This document shows positions 1-14,800 of a stretch of DNA of 64,000 nucleotides, in pieces. The position numbers were made by a program, and so were the translations under genes. Location: contig JAZGTH010000066.1 in NCBI GenBank assembly GCA_036877525.1, forward strand, positions 3,007,501-3,071,500. The letters are read 5' to 3'. The notes beneath the pieces were generated by a model. It did not search any database. It saw only the letters and a list, made by a program, of their open reading frames with translations, and was not told the DNA's origin. Source of the DNA: Chromobotia macracanthus (lineage: Eukaryota > Chordata > Actinopteri > Cypriniformes > Botiidae). The number at the start of each line of letters is the position of its first letter. Position 1 is the first letter of the stretch.

Positions 1-2263
1 AAAATCTGGATTTCTGGATTTATTTCATCTGGTTTTATTTATGTCATCATTCTCATTATTACTTGTCCATAAATTGCACATCGAACCCATCAGAAACTTC
101 CCAGAAACAGGCATCCACTCACGTCCTCTGAATAAAAGAGAAGCATACAAAAAAATTAAAAAACTAAACTGAGAAAACAAAATGACAGGTTGCCAAATTG
201 TCGAGTTATTTTAGACAGACCATCCAGCTCCATTCTATTGTTTTATTCATTTGATTTGTTTTACACACTGAGGCAATAATGTATCCCTTGTTTTGATGGA
301 TGGTGTTTAAATGCCCTGATTGACAGGCACAAAGCAGAAGAGAAACCCTTCAGAAACGCCCCACGCTAAAATTAAAAGGTTGTCTGAAAAAAGGTCTAAA
401 CCTTTTTCACTTTATTCCTCCGCCATTTGCATTGATGTTCCTTTACAATTTCGGCAACATTATTTTCTAACATTGCTGTTTATACAGTAGACAGAGAGGC
501 AACAGTTTTTTGTGAGGTCTCTCACAGATTTCCATAAAATAAAAGTAAATGTAGATCATACAAATGATCTTGTAATAGATTCAACACCAGTGTATCTGGG
601 CTTTATGTACAGTAGTGAAGCAACATCAGTTTTTCAGACCATACGCTGGTCGGTCACATACAGAAAACATGAAAGCTTTTGAAATCACACACACACACAC
701 ACACACAATGAATACATACTGAAGACTATAACAGGGAATTTGTCTGAATATTATGGTCAGTGTTTCTTTATAACTGCCCAAAAATTGCAGATAAAACAAG
801 AAAAAATAACTTTTAGCTTGTTATTCATTTATTTCCAAGGGGAAAGACGTTTACTGTGAATTGTAAACATTTGAAAGACAACCAAATGTTGTTTGACCAT
901 AAACTGCAACGCAACCCCCACATGCTGATCCTTTAACAGGAAACACAATATATATATATTTCTTCCCATCTGTGGACACACGATCACACACGCATGCACA
1001 CACAGAAGTAAATCTGCATCCACCGGCAGTCCAACACATCACCAAAGAGTGAACCGACACGCTGAACGCACACACATTAAACTCTTCCCACAAATCTGGT
1101 GCATGTTGGCATCTCTAAGCCACGCCCCCTGTCACACCCACAGTCTCTTACTAGACAATGTAAAGCTGAACCACCACGTCCTCTAATCAGCATCTTTTGA
1201 CTGACAGGACAGGTATGGCCTTTGGATTGGTTGCAAAGCATGGTCTACGTCCTACTGTGCCCCGTCCATTTGTGACATGCCCAGTTATGCCCCTGCACCC
1301 TTTTCTTCCATTTGAATTGAACACGTCTACAAAAACACAGAGTATGCAGAGGGGGCAAGAAGGCAGAATTGTGGCATTCGTGGTTGGCGTGGGGGCATGT
1401 TAGCAGTTAAGCAGTCTCTAGAACAGCAGGCTGGAGATTCTGAGGCGCAGCCATGACAACAGCGACTGGACGAACTCTTCTATTTGGTTCAGTTTCGCAA
1501 TGACACGTTTACGTTTCTTGGAGGTTTGATCCGATTGGTTGGTAGTTGTTGTATTTGGTTAGTTTTGTGTCAGGATATCCAGTTGTAGGTCCATAAAGTG
1601 CCCTGAAGTCCGTTGGAAGAGAGAAAAACAGGCAATGAGAGTTTTCACAAATGATTAGCACTCTCAGTTTCTTTATTTTCCTGTTGTGCGGTTTAAGCAT
1701 GCTGAGCTCACTTAGGATCTGAATTTCAGCAAAGAGAAATCTTTGGTCATCTTTGGTCAGCAAAGTAATGATCTCAGACTGAGTTTGGAAAATATTCCTG
1801 CTACACTAATAACAAAAATAAGAATTAGTATTATAATCAATGTAATATTAAACTGGCCCATGTTCCAGAACAAAACAGTGAATGGAAGTGGACTGAGACT
1901 GGTTCACTACCAAAATGGTCCAAAATTAGATCTGAGACCATTTTCAAGGCTATGAACAGTATAAATGTGAGGAGAAGTGGACTAATATTGATTCAATATT
2001 ATTTTGACAATACTGTGTCTCTAAAATGCTGGTCATGAAAAATAAAATACAACCTCCTTCTGTGGTATATGATTTCCATAGTATCCATGCACAAATGCAA
2101 TGAATATGTTTTTGTTATTACATTTCTTTGCCTTTAAATCAATATAATAATGCTACTCATTTCTGTTATTTTATCAAGTTCAACTCATAAAATGACCTTC
2201 TAAAATAAAAACAAATTTTGCTGGTCTTTACCTTTCTCAGTTTTAACAGAAGTAGATGATCAG
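1..2263 (-). other. znrf1 3' UTR and/or downstream sequence
   Basis: No convincing coding exon is seen on either strand. Minus-strand AATAAA candidates for znrf1 lie at 1677-1672 and 833-828, so the 3' UTR probably covers part of this stretch; vertebrate znrf1 has a long 3' UTR. A short CA repeat sits near 688-708. Short ORFs on both strands show no family signature. Confidence 0.4.
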
Positions 2264-3647
2264 TCAGTCTGATGGATGTTCGGGACAGGAACGGTTTATC
2301 TCAAACCAAGAATCTATACAGCTGAAATCACAACCAATCACAGAATAGTTCATGTTTAATTTAGCAATCTGGAACAGCAGTCCAATCAGAATCCACAAGC
2401 GATGTGACAACAGTAGAAGCTAATTGGCTGACAAAATGTCTGGTCGTCTGTCACGGCTGCAGCTGGTTTAGACAAACAGAATTACGATTTGATTTATCGT
2501 TTGGCACTTTCTATTGTGTTTCACCTGGTTTGGACATGGTGTGTAAAACAAATTTGTTCGATTGTGCATCAGCATCAAATCTCAAGTACCCAGCTAACAA
2601 TTTTAGGTTGTAAGAACATTTTCCATCTATCCTAAAGCATTGTACTAATGTTACCATAAGAATGTTTTTTGATAACATTGAGAGAGCTTTGGATAATGTT
2701 AGCCAATATTCTGATAATGTTCCCTGTTAGCTGGGTAAATGGTTAATACTGTCAACATGAAAAATATATAATATGAATTATACAATAAAAAGGTAAAATA
2801 CAGGAAACAATATGGCCAATGATTATTTTAAAGGCTTGTACAGATTTTTGCAGCTTACCTTTTGTGATAAATACAGAGGCACGGCAGTCTAGCGATGGTG
2901 TCTCCTTGCTGAAGTTCCTCGAGACATATTACACATTCTCCTGCGTCTTTTGACAACACGTCATCTAAAACAAACACAAATGCGTACTCAGACTCACAGC
3001 CGGCACAAAACACATCACCACAGATGGTTATATAACCTGCGGCTGTCAATCAAGCAAGCTTCAAATGAATGAATCAAATGAATCGCATACGCTGAAAACA
3101 AAGATGATCAAATAAATAAAAAATGTTACATCATTGCGACAGACCAGAGAAGGAAATAGCACAGAAACTGGCTTTAGAAGTCCACACACATACAACTGAG
3201 TTTGTCAACGTATCCGAATTAGTGATTGGAACCGTTTTCTCTTTGACAGGTTATTAAAAGTTATTAAAAATTAACATTTTTAAAGGTTATATACTGTATA
3301 TATAATATTTATACATACAGTTTTTATACCAACATGTTACAGCATATATCTACCTGGGATGTTTGTCAATGCAGAGTTTAATTTAAACGCAGTGTGACTA
3401 TCCAGCAGGGGACAGAAGTGAGTAAATGATGCTAATGCATGCGTATGCATTTCCTCTACTGTTTCTCACTCAATAAAGAGTAGTGAGACAGCAGTCAGGC
3501 TGGCGGTTACGATAACTAGTAGTTAAAGATAGTTAGTCATGCTGCCAGGTGTTTATAGTAGAGAGATGAGGAGTAGGTGTGAAATCATCTGCTAACTGCT
3601 GGAGGGCAACTAGCATGACCTGACCTGCATGATCATACCAGCTTAAT

Positions 3648-3708
<61 letters not shown>

Positions 3709-3898
3709 TTTTAAAGATTTAGTCCTCACAAGTACAGCCAAACCAATACAAACACTAAAGGTACAATCTCTCCATCAATGTTTAAGCTTCCAGTCAAAGT
3801 TCTTTGTGGAGTTTTCACAGGAAATGTGTCAAAAAGCAAAATGGGCCACATCCTCTTCACATCCTATTCACTAATGTGCAGCTTCCCCTGGAAACAAC

Positions 3899-3947
<49 letters not shown>

Positions 3948-6900
3948 CACATACTGACAGAAGGTTAGGGAATCACTGATGGATAACGCAGTTTGTATGA
4001 GCACTGTATCTTCATTGACGGAACGACAGCACAAAATTTCCCAGAATGCTTCAGGACAAAATTCCAGAGGCGCACCGAACAACAAACTCATTTGTGCTGC
4101 TTCGTCTTTCTGTAATTTTGTAATAGAGACTTTGAGGGTTTGGTATGAATGTTAATTATATAAAAATTTCATTTTCATTTTTATTTTGCTTTGTATTTTG
4201 GTTTCAGTTGGTTTAAATGGAGCATAAATTGTTTTGTTAACTCTTTTTAGCACCATACACCGAAAACAATTAAAAAGCCATCTGGGTGATTTCTGGATGG
4301 GCCCAGGTTTACGTGATTCATGGATCTTTTCTATTTTATGTGGATGGCACAAACATGGAAAAGACAGATTGCAGTTTTAACAGGATGTGATGGAAGGAAA
4401 GAGAACAACACAGGGTGGAAAGAAAGATGAGCTGCACAGGGGAAAACAGGAGAGGAAGAGAGCAATGAATCGAGAACAGAAGGCAGACGTATGCTTCAGA
4501 TACAAATCAGCTTAGCTGGGCCGACATGATCAGGCCCCCATTCAACCCCATCCAAAATCCTTGTGTACCGCTGCGGTAATCCTGACGCCAGCCCTCGCAA
4601 ACATCCCTGCACAACAGCAGGGATGTCACCGGTTAGGTCTCTTAGCTTGTGATTCAGGTTGCTGGTAAAATTCCAGGTTTCTTCCAGTAAATGTCTGTTT
4701 GGTAAGTCCCCAGAAATGGTTATTTTAATACACTGACAGCAGTTCTGAATGAGTGTTTGCGTGTTGCCCTTTTGACAAGCCCGTGTGCGCTGACCAGTGT
4801 GTCAGTTCCAGGCCTGGATTGTGTATGTTGATATTTTAATACCTGCTGTTAAATTTAGCTCTCTGATAGGAAGGGGGGTGGAGGATAAGAGAGAGAAACA
4901 GGAGAACGTAGGAGGCCAGAAAAACTCTTCTGCTACACACGTTTGGCTGTCATTGCTGTAAAGAAAACATTTTGTTTCAAATTGGACTAAATCAGAATAG
5001 CTTTCCTTTGTTTTACATCTAAATACTGATGATACTAGTATACTAAATACTAATACTAGTACTGATAAAACAGAAGACGGGAGAGAAAATTCAGCTGTAT
5101 AGTTTAGGAACTGTTCAGAGCGAAGATACTAAAATCTAACAATATTGATTTATTTAGGATGTTCTTAATCGTAACATAATTTCCATACTTCCATTCATGT
5201 TATTTAATATTGATGAGTTAACTGTTATTTTAAAATGTGAAAAGAAATATTAATAAAGAAGAAGTAACTCCAAACTTTTGAACAGTGAAGTTTATCTGTG
5301 TTTTATTTAGTGTTATTGTTAGTTACCACTTTTAACTCGGCACTAGTGTAAAGATATTTGTTTGTCTATATCAATACAAGATAGAGACTTATAAGAGTTT
5401 ACACACTGTATTCACACATGGCGGTTTTTACAGCGATAAGATCTGCTGACGTTCCACTGTCACTGGTTTGGCTTCACAATGAAACAGAGTGCATTGTGGG
5501 AAATAAAATTAGCCACAGTGTGTTCTGGTGTTTCAGCTAGGTCACTAACTTTAAAAGAAAATAGAGGATAAAATTATGAAACAGGAGAAATTAAACATGA
5601 TACAAAAATGTAAGAAAAGTATTGACCCACCTAAGAGGGAATGTTCTCAGAATGTTGGAATTGTCTCAAAAACGTTCTTGCAGTATCGTTAGTAAAATGA
5701 TATTCAATGTTATATATCATATATGTTAAAAATGTTATTGTTGAGTTGTGTACTCTTAAGTTAACCAGCAGACTTCAGATAAGTGTGTGTGTGTCACGGC
5801 AGGTCACCTTTAGCTCAAGCTGAGTTGGACAGCTGTCTTTCAGTCACGTAACTGACCTCTATTCACCTCACAGCTAATACAGAGTCTTACGTGTGTCAGC
5901 TGCTCACTACAACTGTATCGTGTGCAAACTTCCTGTGACGCTGCACCTGATCGGCTGACCCAAAAGCTTCAAGCTGCCGTCAGTGTGTTGGCATCAGTTC
6001 TTGTTAAATTAAGCTTAAAATTCGTTGTAATTCGTTTTATTATTTGATTATGTGAGAAGCAAACATATGAGACACATGTAACTGGAACCAACACAGTGAA
6101 GGAAACTGGATGTCACGAAAAAGGAAAACAAAAAAATGATGGCAGAATGCCACAATGGACCAATCAGAATCAAGTATTTTAAATAGCCGAGTAATAGTAC
6201 CAATAACCGATAACCAAAATGCATGCAATAAATAAAATCTATTCAAAAATCACATTTTACATTGTTTTCCACTGAAAATTCAGCTTCACTCAGAAATGCG
6301 TTTTGATACTGAAGTATTCTGCCAATATTAGCAATGATGTATTGTAAACCTGGCACGAATACAAATCAGTGCAGGAATATTTAAAAAAATGGATCTTTGG
6401 CAGCCGTTGGATTGCCTGAAATAGCAGGTAAGAGAGAAAATGAGCGAGAAGCGATCAGTGACGACCTTGATTTCCACTTTAAACAGAAAGTAAGAGGGTG
6501 GAGGGGTCGAATGATACTCAAACCACAACACAAAAGACAAGAGGATAAAAGATGGATGAGGCAAAGAGAAGGAGGCACACTGATAAAAAATACTCCAAAT
6601 ACTCCTGAAGCAATAATGTGAACGTGTGCTGAAAGAAAGTGGGCGAGGCATGTGAAGGTGTGGCTTACCATTGTAGGAGAGGCGTGGCTTGCTCAGACAC
6701 ATGATGAAGTGAACCTCCATCTCATTGGATGCCACTGATTTGGAGCACACCGGACACTTAAATCCTGGACGGAAAGAGAAAACTCGTCAGAACCGTCTAC
6801 TGACAGGAAACAAGCAGATTCACACACTGCAAAACTGTCACGAACCCGACAGTGATGCAGCAGTCTGATGACTGACAATCATCAGACTGCATGTACAGCT

Positions 6901-9900
6901 TAAATTAAAAAACATAAAATGTACAGCTTAAATTGACCAAGTTTAAAATGCACAAAACTCAACATGGAAGAGATTGATCTCGTGCATACCATATATATCA
7001 AAACATTCAGAGAAAAGCACTAATCCTGTGACAACCATGTGACCAACCATAACCAATCAGACGCTGATAAATGAATTCCCGTCTATAGGAGATCTGAAAA
7101 CTTACCACATCAGCATGGCTATATAAAAAGCTATATTGGTTAGTGAAGCTGGAGAAGGTTAGGCCTTCATATTGGCCTTGCCTAGCTGAGAAAAGCACAG
7201 CAAATTACAGTCCTGCACAACTAACAATTGTAGGCTGTAAAAAACATTTCCCTAACGTTTCCATCAAGTAACATTTAACTTAATTCATTTTAATGTTCTA
7301 GGAATATTCCAAACGTCCAGTTTTTTAGACGTTATTCAAACTTTTTTTTTTTAAAATGTTCCACTAACAACCTAAGAATAACATTTTTGATATATATGAT
7401 ATGTAACGTTAAAAAGTTCTACTAACATTACTGCAAGAATGTTTTGATAACATTAAAGGAACATTTAGAGGACATTAGCCAACGTCAGCTGGGCGGACAC
7501 AACAGTTTGGAAACAAGTATTCATATGAGAGCTGTTTCACAATTGCTGGAGGGCAGATTTGCAGACACTGTAAACATACGAAAAACTCTTGCAGACGTGA
7601 GTTGTTGAGCAACCATTATGGGTGACTGTGAAATGTTAATGGAGTGATTTTACCCATTTTGGTGCTCATGTTAATAATTATTTGTTTGCCCTGTGGGAAC
7701 TGCCCTGAAACATACGCTATATAAGCTTGTTAACATGTTTGTGTTGAGAACAACGATCAACGACGCTTCTGTCATTATTTACTCACATGTATACAAAACC
7801 TTAATATGAGTTTGTTGTGTATCAATAACAGAATTCAGTTTTTGGATCAAGTGTTCATTTTAAAAGCAGTGAGACTAAAATAATAGACCAACAGATTACA
7901 AAATGCAGAGTCAACAAAACAAACAACATAAATTTAGGGACGAAGACAGCCCCATCTGTCAGTACAACATGGGTTCGATATGCTCCACCCCTTTTCGCAG
8001 AGTGCAGCGTTCGCTTAGCGCACACCGCAACTTCTAAGACACACCCCCTGGAACTCACGATGATGGCTGACCCAGTTTTCCCTAGGCTGCTATTTTGGGG
8101 TATACCTTGGGGACAGATGGAAAGAGCGAGAGAGAGAAAGAATGAAGAGTGAGGAGGCAAATGGAGGTGTGGAAATCTCTGACAGGGATGTCCCATCTCT
8201 TAAAAGGTGTGATTGAATGAAAATAGTCTTAATAGCAATGAAATAGTCTCTAAAAGATGGCGACAGGCATCTGTCAGCACACCGACCTCGAGTCACACGA
8301 GAAACAGACCGACTGTCTCCACTACCACGAGTATTGCATGAGATCAAAACATCAACACAAGCTTATGTAACAACAAACCCATGAGAGATGTCTATGCCAG
8401 ATTTCCCATAATGACAATGAGATTTACTGAGCAGTTAATTAAGGCTTAAAGTTGTTTGTAAATTACCTCCACTGACCTCGTCTCTGTGGTCTGGGGCTTC
8501 ATTTCTTAAGAATATCTCAAGGATAAAAAGCAACTAGCAAATGCTAGTGTACAATAAAAGCCAAAAAGTCGTTTACTTAAAATCAAAACTAAGTGATTTA
8601 AGTCATACAGCATGTTATATTCTCAAGCCATGCAATAGACTGAAATGAATGGTGAGATTTACTCATAATCTTCTGAATAATCTTATTATTTTCCAGTGAG
8701 CTGTTAACTATGTAGGTGACTAAATCATTGGCTAAACCAGTTTTGTCAACTGGATTGTCCATTTTAATAAAAGATCTGACTCAAAAGTGTAAGAGTTTCA
8801 GTAATAAACGACGTAAAATGTGTTTGTTGTTCACAAAAATGTGTCACACAGCTCCAGAAGATACCTAGAACTGCAACATATTATGAATAACAAGAACTGT
8901 TCTGATAATCCAATAACCATATTGCTAATTCACAAACCTCGATAAACAGACTTGATAAGTCATCGCTAATAAACAATTATTAAAAGCCATGTAATTCAGC
9001 TTCAGTGAGCATCAGTTCCACTTATTAGAGCAAACAAGGTCTGGGACTCACAAAGCATCTCTTTTCTTTGTATTTAGCACAGACGTGTAACAGAGCCATC
9101 TCCCTCAGGATCAGTTAAACCATCGCCTGGCTCTCGTCTTCCAAGCTGACGTGGTCTTCAAGCATAGTCGACTGCTCTGTTTGATTCCCATGCATTTTTG
9201 ATCATAACCCCACATATAGTTCTTGCTGTGTTACCCACGGCTGAAAATAAAAAAGTCAAAAACTTGAACGCTTGTGTCGGTTCTGTTGTAACTCCCAAGA
9301 CTGTCTTGCGTTGTACTAAATTCTGTCTTCTCTTAGAAATTATTTTAAACTTGGGGCCTGATTCAGCAAATCAAGGCTAAGAAAAGTATGCAAAAAGTAC
9401 AGCATATAAAGCAATTCAAACCAGAGGCAATGCTAATGAAAATATAATGTTATCTTAATGTTTGCCATTCTTATCAAATAAGCAGTCAATAAGGAAAAAG
9501 CAATAAACACTACAAACAGAATCTCATGTTTTGTGCAAAGCATTGTGGGATACAGCATTAGACACAGTTTGCCCTGGCCGTAATGTGCAGTCAGTCATTC
9601 ATAACTGCAAAGTAAACCTGGTCTTATGTGACAGACTCTGCCATGTCAACACTGAGTAAAATATATTGATCTGTGTCTCCCAGAGAGATGGCCTGAAAGG
9701 ATCCTAAACAGTATTTAAGCAAAACTATTGATTAGAACAAGGCCAGTTACAGACAGCCGCAATGCTTAATCAATTATCAACAGCACGACTCTGCAGAGCA
9801 CTCAATAGTTCTGTTCCAAAACTTTGCTGGCTACCCAGCTAACAGGGAACTGGCTAACATTTTCTAAACGTTCTCTCAAAGTTAGCAAAAAGGTTTTTTT

Positions 9901-12900
9901 AACATCATTTATCACATGTATTAAAAACGTTGTGCATAATAGAAGAATACAAAACAGGTCTGAATAACGTTCTTATAACCAAGCAGAAACGTTAATAAAA
10001 TGTCTCAAAAACTGGACGCTTTGAACGCTTAGAACATTCATAGCAATATTTTTTGTTTTGGCTTAATGGAAACATTAGGGAAACGTTCTTACAGCCTTAA
10101 ATTGCTAACTGGGTATTGCCTACACAGACAGCTGCCTTGTCATGAAACCTCATAAGTGACTAATTTGGAGAGCTCTACATAGGCTGCAACACCGCAGCCC
10201 ACACAAATAGCTTCTCGTGGGAGTCTCGAGTTGATTTCAGTAGTTTGACTAGCTAAGCTTTTTGTGTGATATGCAAATTAGCATAAAAATAAACAGCATG
10301 CACAAGCATTGGGTACACAAACCAATCATTTTAATTACAGTAAACTATTTATTATCAACACTTCATTATTGAATAACACATACATTCTTTTTATATATCA
10401 GATTTGTTTGGACACTTAGTTTGTCGCAATGCATCCTGGGATTGTTCTGCGAGCTGAAAGGCAAACACAGAAAGAAACACAGTCTCTATAGGTAGCTCAC
10501 AATCTGGTACATCACAAAACTGCATTGTAGGTAACCAACAGCTCACAAACCTTCTGAAATGAATCACACACAGCTTTATAATAAAAATCTATTCTATAAC
10601 CTACAGCCTTCCGTTTGATTTCTGAATAGCTGGAAAGTGACGTTCACAAAACAGCTATGAACTCTGTCTTGACCTCAAGCAGTTATGAATACGTTAAGGT
10701 TATGTGTGCCATGTGTAACAAGACAGACCAAGAGGGTGATGTACAGGCAGCAAACCACACACAAAAACAGGTCAAGCCGTTTTAAGGTGTTAGGTGCTTC
10801 ACTAACTGCCCGGATGACGGTGGCTTCCAGTGACCATCATTTTTCATAACACACCACAGCTTACCGCGGTATAAATCCATCACTGCGCACACAGAACCAT
10901 TTAAACCTAATTTCACTCGCCAGCCTCTTATAGCACAAAATATTGATCAGTATTGACTGATCACGGCTCATAACCGTTAACCGTCTCTACTGCTAAAGTC
11001 TGTCGCACTGAGGCAGACTAGAGAGATTTTTAACAGTGTTAAACAACATTAGTGTTAAACAATGCTTGCTGCATTATTTTATTAGCGTGACAACAGGATT
11101 AACAGCGGTTAAATGCTGCTGTTTGTCAATATGACTAGTTTACTTAGTTGCTTTTATTGTAAAATTAAGTGAAATTATTGCTGTCACCATAACTAAGATA
11201 TTTATGCCATATGACTTTGCTGCAAATACGAATCATTTAAATACATCGTGAACGTAACAGTACAAAGACAAATAAACAAATCAATACTGCATGCTGTTTT
11301 CACCGTAAAGAATACTGTCCGTTTTTACGCCTCAACAAAAAACGCGGCACCTCTCCGCCATCAGTGAATCTGAATGGAACGTCCAGGAAGCCCATATATG
11401 GGCTCGTGTTCTAATGACATCAGAACAAACTCTCCGCAACTAGTTTCAACTTCTTACCTTCAGTTGGAAAAGAACGGCTGTTTCCATGGCAACAGAAGAA
11501 CGAGAGGGAGGTTAATACATGGAGACGGAGAGGAGTGTCTGTGTTTATGTGTGTGTATTTGTGTCTATAAGTGCATGTGGGTGCATTTGGGTTGGGGAGT
11601 GGGGGGGGCTATATGCAAACATACTGTTTTCCTCAGTAACCTTCCTCATCACAGGATGTTGTTTGGCCCTTGTGAAACACAACAATCACGCGACGATGTG
11701 TAAGGCTCGCAAGGGAAGTGATGGAAGGTCCATAAGCACAATGGCAAAAAGTGAAGCTCTGTTGTGAAGCAACCCTGTGGAGTTCCCTATGGTGACACAA
11801 GCACCCTTGTGTTTATCTTTAGCTAGTCTCCACTGTATAATGGCAAGGTTTGGTCCCCGCTCCATAGAAACAGTTGTCATGGCCTCTCACTGTCTGCTGG
11901 CCCCTATTTCATTGAAGGGCCCCGTCAGCTGTCACTCACAGGAGCCGACAGATGCACAACACGGCACGCAGGAAGTGTGAGTGACATGGGGGGAACGGTG
12001 GCAGCAAGCAATAAGGTTGTCACGGCAACAATTGACCTCTTTCAACTTTGCAGAGTGTGTTTGCATAAATGTGTGTGTCTGAATCTGTGTTTGGAATGAT
12101 GTCGTGGTGCATGTGTTTGCATGCATCTGTGTCTTTGCATAAACGCATTACACCCTAGGCTAAGAGAGAGAGAGAGAAAACGGAGAGAGAGCAGCGAGGC
12201 AAAGAGAAAGCTGTAATAATTTGGAGAGAGTGACCTATATTCCTGAATCCTGCAGCCAGACAGATCAGCACGGATGTTTCACAATTCCAACATTCCTAAC
12301 AAACTTTCCAACAAACTAGCATCGTAACACTCCATTTTGGTTGCAATTAAAGGACACATTCATCCAAAAATGACAAAACAGACCAAGTTTTAAGTTGGTG
12401 TTTGATTCTAGTGAGTTGGTAACATCACTACTTCTAACATAAACTCTCATGAACATTGAAGGATTACGTTTCATTTTTACATTTGTTTAAGCATTTGGCA
12501 CAGCCATTTTTGTAATTTGTATACAAGTCATATGGACCAATTTTATGGTGTTTGCATCTTTATAGAAGTTTAAAAACTCAGGTCGCCTTTGTTGTAACTT
12601 CATGTAAAAAAAACAAACATCAAAATCCTTAGTATTACTGCTTTTGTGTGCCACAGAAGAAAAAGTCATACAGATTTACAATGACATGAGGTTGAGTAAA
12701 CAGAATTACATTTTGGCTGAACTAATCCATTAATACGAAACATTGATCTAAAATGTCATCATAAAGACTTCACCTCGATTACAGATATATACAAACATGC
12801 TTTAAAAGCATGAACGACACATGTGAACGCTTAATCTGTTTTGTCTAATGGGTGAACAAAAATGATTAAACGGAGCGATTACTTTGCTTTTAATCCACTC

Positions 12901-13232
12901 ACGTGCAACAAACAGGTGAGAGTGTCTCAATGACTCGATCGATGCTCAACACACTCTCAGCTTCAGCGGTCAACTGAACGGACGGCCTTTGGAAACACAC
13001 AAACTTAACATTCACACAACAGACTTTATAGTTTGATTAAAAGATCAGCAATAATGAGAATCTCCCACGTAAAAATGAAACATTGCTACAAATAAAACAA
13101 TAAAACCACGCTTGACTTCAGCTTCCTCTCAATAAACAACGAGCCAACTTTAAATTGACTGAAAGACTGATTTGACTCAGCAGAAAGCCTCTAGTAAACA
13201 CCCTAGCAACACCATGGTAACCACTTAGATTT

Positions 13233-13269
<37 letters not shown>

Positions 13270-14800
13270 AATGCTTGCAAGCAGACCAGCCACTCGTGTA
13301 CACAGTTCTTCTGTCTGTCTAGAGAGAATAAACAGAATGAACTTGTAAGGTGCTGACTGAATCCAGACTCATTCACGCTTTGTGGAGCTTGCAGGGCTTT
13401 TTTGCAAGGTAACAATTTTAATACCAAATAAACATGGTTCAAGTTCCTCCTAAAACCCAAACTAACTAAACTGTCAAAGGTCAGCGTGTGGTTGTTAACT
13501 CGAGCTATTTCTACATGATCTGACCCCCTAAGACTACTGCATTTGATGTATTTCCAATGTTTAACTCCGTTTTATACACTAATATTAGATATTTCCTCTG
13601 GCTTGAACTAGTTGATTTAGATGTAAATATGTTAAGTTCATTTCAGGTTCAAGTCAACCAAACCATTTTTACAGCAAAACTACAATAATGTAAGATATGA
13701 TATTTAGATACGTGTTTGTTATAGTGCATATATCAGTCAATATATATATAAACATACAAACAGCTTTAAAATATATATATATATATATACAAACTGGTCT
13801 GATATGTGTGAGCACTGTTCATTTCTAAAAAATCTCAAATCATTCATTGTTTGACATGAGATTAAATCTGTTTACCAAGACTCACTTTCAAACATCAGGG
13901 GAACACGTAGTGCTGTTCCCAGAACAGATTTCCTCCATTCATTAACTCCCAGTTGCAACCTGGCAAGCTGTGGGTGTCGAGCCAAATTACGCGTCATGAC
14001 ATTCAGTGCTGAATGAGGGAAAACCTCAATTGGTGTCAGTGAAATACCCCTTTGAGGGGTCGAAGTGTTTACATCTGCCCTGAGATCACATTACAACCCC
14101 CAGAGATCAATCTTGGGTCTTGCTTAAGGAGCGCCGAGGGACCGACGCGTCAGAGCGCGGCGGTCGGGCCCTAACGCGCCCGGTCAGGGAGGAATATTAC
14201 GGTTTGAGATGGTATGGGGTGATATCCAATAAATCCCACCTTCCCTCTGTAATCATAACGCAAATGTATCGGATCATGTAGCCTGGATTGTAATCGTCAA
14301 CACGGCCACAGACCCGACGCATTTCCCGTGCGCAATCCCCCTCCCGCCGGGCGCGTAAACGCGGACCCGGTCAAGTTTACCGGCGACACCGGAGCTGTGC
14401 GCCGTCACTTACCGCTGTGAGCGCTGAACCACCGGGGCGCGATGTGCAGTGGTAGGGTATCCGCCAGCGACGCTCGGGATCCCAGGTAAAGCATACCGTC
14501 CGTGTGGTGCCCGGCGCCCGGTTCCTGAAATCCGTCCCCGTTATGAGCTGAATCCGAACCAGAACCTCCTCCGCCTCTGTCTGAGTTTGTTCCTCCAGGA
14601 GCGTAAAACCCGAAGGGCACCGTGGCGCTGTGATCCATGCCCATCCCCGCCACGGAGCTCACCGAGCGGCTACGCAGTCCCATCGTGCCACCTGGCCGGT
14701 AGTGCCCGAAGTGGGCCGAGGGTGGCACCGCGCTGTCATCTGTCGATACGCCGGGAAAGGCTCCACGGGGCCTCCCCGCCGTACTCTGCTTGCCCCCCAT
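2264..14800 (-). CDS. znrf1: Zinc and RING finger protein 1, E3 ubiquitin ligase (4 coding exons)
   Basis: Coding exons on the minus strand are 14800-14413, 6764-6669, 2964-2859 and 2321-2264, each with GT/AG borders. Joined they give 648 nt, 215 aa; the human protein is about 227 aa. The start MGGKQS is the family's N-myristoylation signal and is the first ATG in frame, with G at -3 and +4. The first exon encodes the low-complexity Ser/Gly region, with RSRSVSSVAGMGMD and DGMLYLGSRASL. Exon 2 carries a C2HC-type finger (Cys133, Cys136, His148, Cys152). Exons 3 and 4 make the C-terminal RING (Cys172, Cys175, Cys190, Cys192, His195, Cys198, Cys209, His212), ending CPEHPSD. Known for the family: a membrane-associated E3 ligase of endosomes/lysosomes and synapses, linked to AKT turnover and axon degeneration. 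The final coding exon holds only 19 codons and is too short for ordinary ORF calling. Paralogue znrf2 is less likely from the N-terminus. Confidence 0.95.
2589..2735. mobile_element. MITE family A copy (CCCAGCTAAC termini), internally deleted
   Basis: It begins CCCAGCTAAC and ends GTTAGCTGGG, as inverted repeats. The duplicated dinucleotide TA flanks both ends (2587-2588 and 2736-2737). The interior has the family's recurrent GAAC(G/A)TT-like words. It lies in znrf1 intron 3, which spans 2322-2858. Confidence 0.85.
3649..3707. repeat. (CA)n microsatellite
   Basis: About 29 uninterrupted AC units in znrf1 intron 2. A (TG)n tract follows at 3901-3946, in the opposite sense. Confidence 0.98.
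3901..3946. repeat. (TG)n microsatellite
   Basis: About 23 TG units. Together with the CA tract at 3649-3707 it forms an inverted pair of dinucleotide repeats about 190 bp apart. Confidence 0.98.
5627..5750. mobile_element. MITE family A fragment
   Basis: Contains the family words GGGAATGTTCTCAGAATGTTGG and TTCTTGCAGTA, then decays. Right terminus not found. Lies in znrf1 intron 2. Confidence 0.6.
7219..7493. mobile_element. MITE family A copy
   Basis: Starts ACTAACAATTGTAGG and ends GTCAGCTGGG. The interior follows the family order: AACGTTTCC, then GTTCTAGGAATATTC, then CTGCAAGAATG. In znrf1 intron 1. Confidence 0.8.
9834..10113. mobile_element. MITE family A, near full-length, TA-flanked
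   Basis: A 280-bp copy from CCCAGCTAACAGGGAAC to TTGCTAACTGGG. TA lies immediately outside both ends (9832-9833 and 10114-10115), which suggests a TA target duplication. In znrf1 intron 1. Confidence 0.88.
12350..12730. mobile_element. MITE family C copy (AGTTCACCCAAAAATGA-type termini)
   Basis: The left end reads AAAGGACACATTCATCCAAAAATGA. The right end carries TGACATGAGGTTGAGTAAA and then TTTTGGCTGAACTAATCC, the inverted counterpart. This matches a very common fish MITE whose ends read AGTTCACCCAAAAATGA. Diverged copy. Confidence 0.65.
13233..13271. repeat. (GAAA)n microsatellite
   Basis: About ten GAAA units in znrf1 intron 1. Confidence 0.95.
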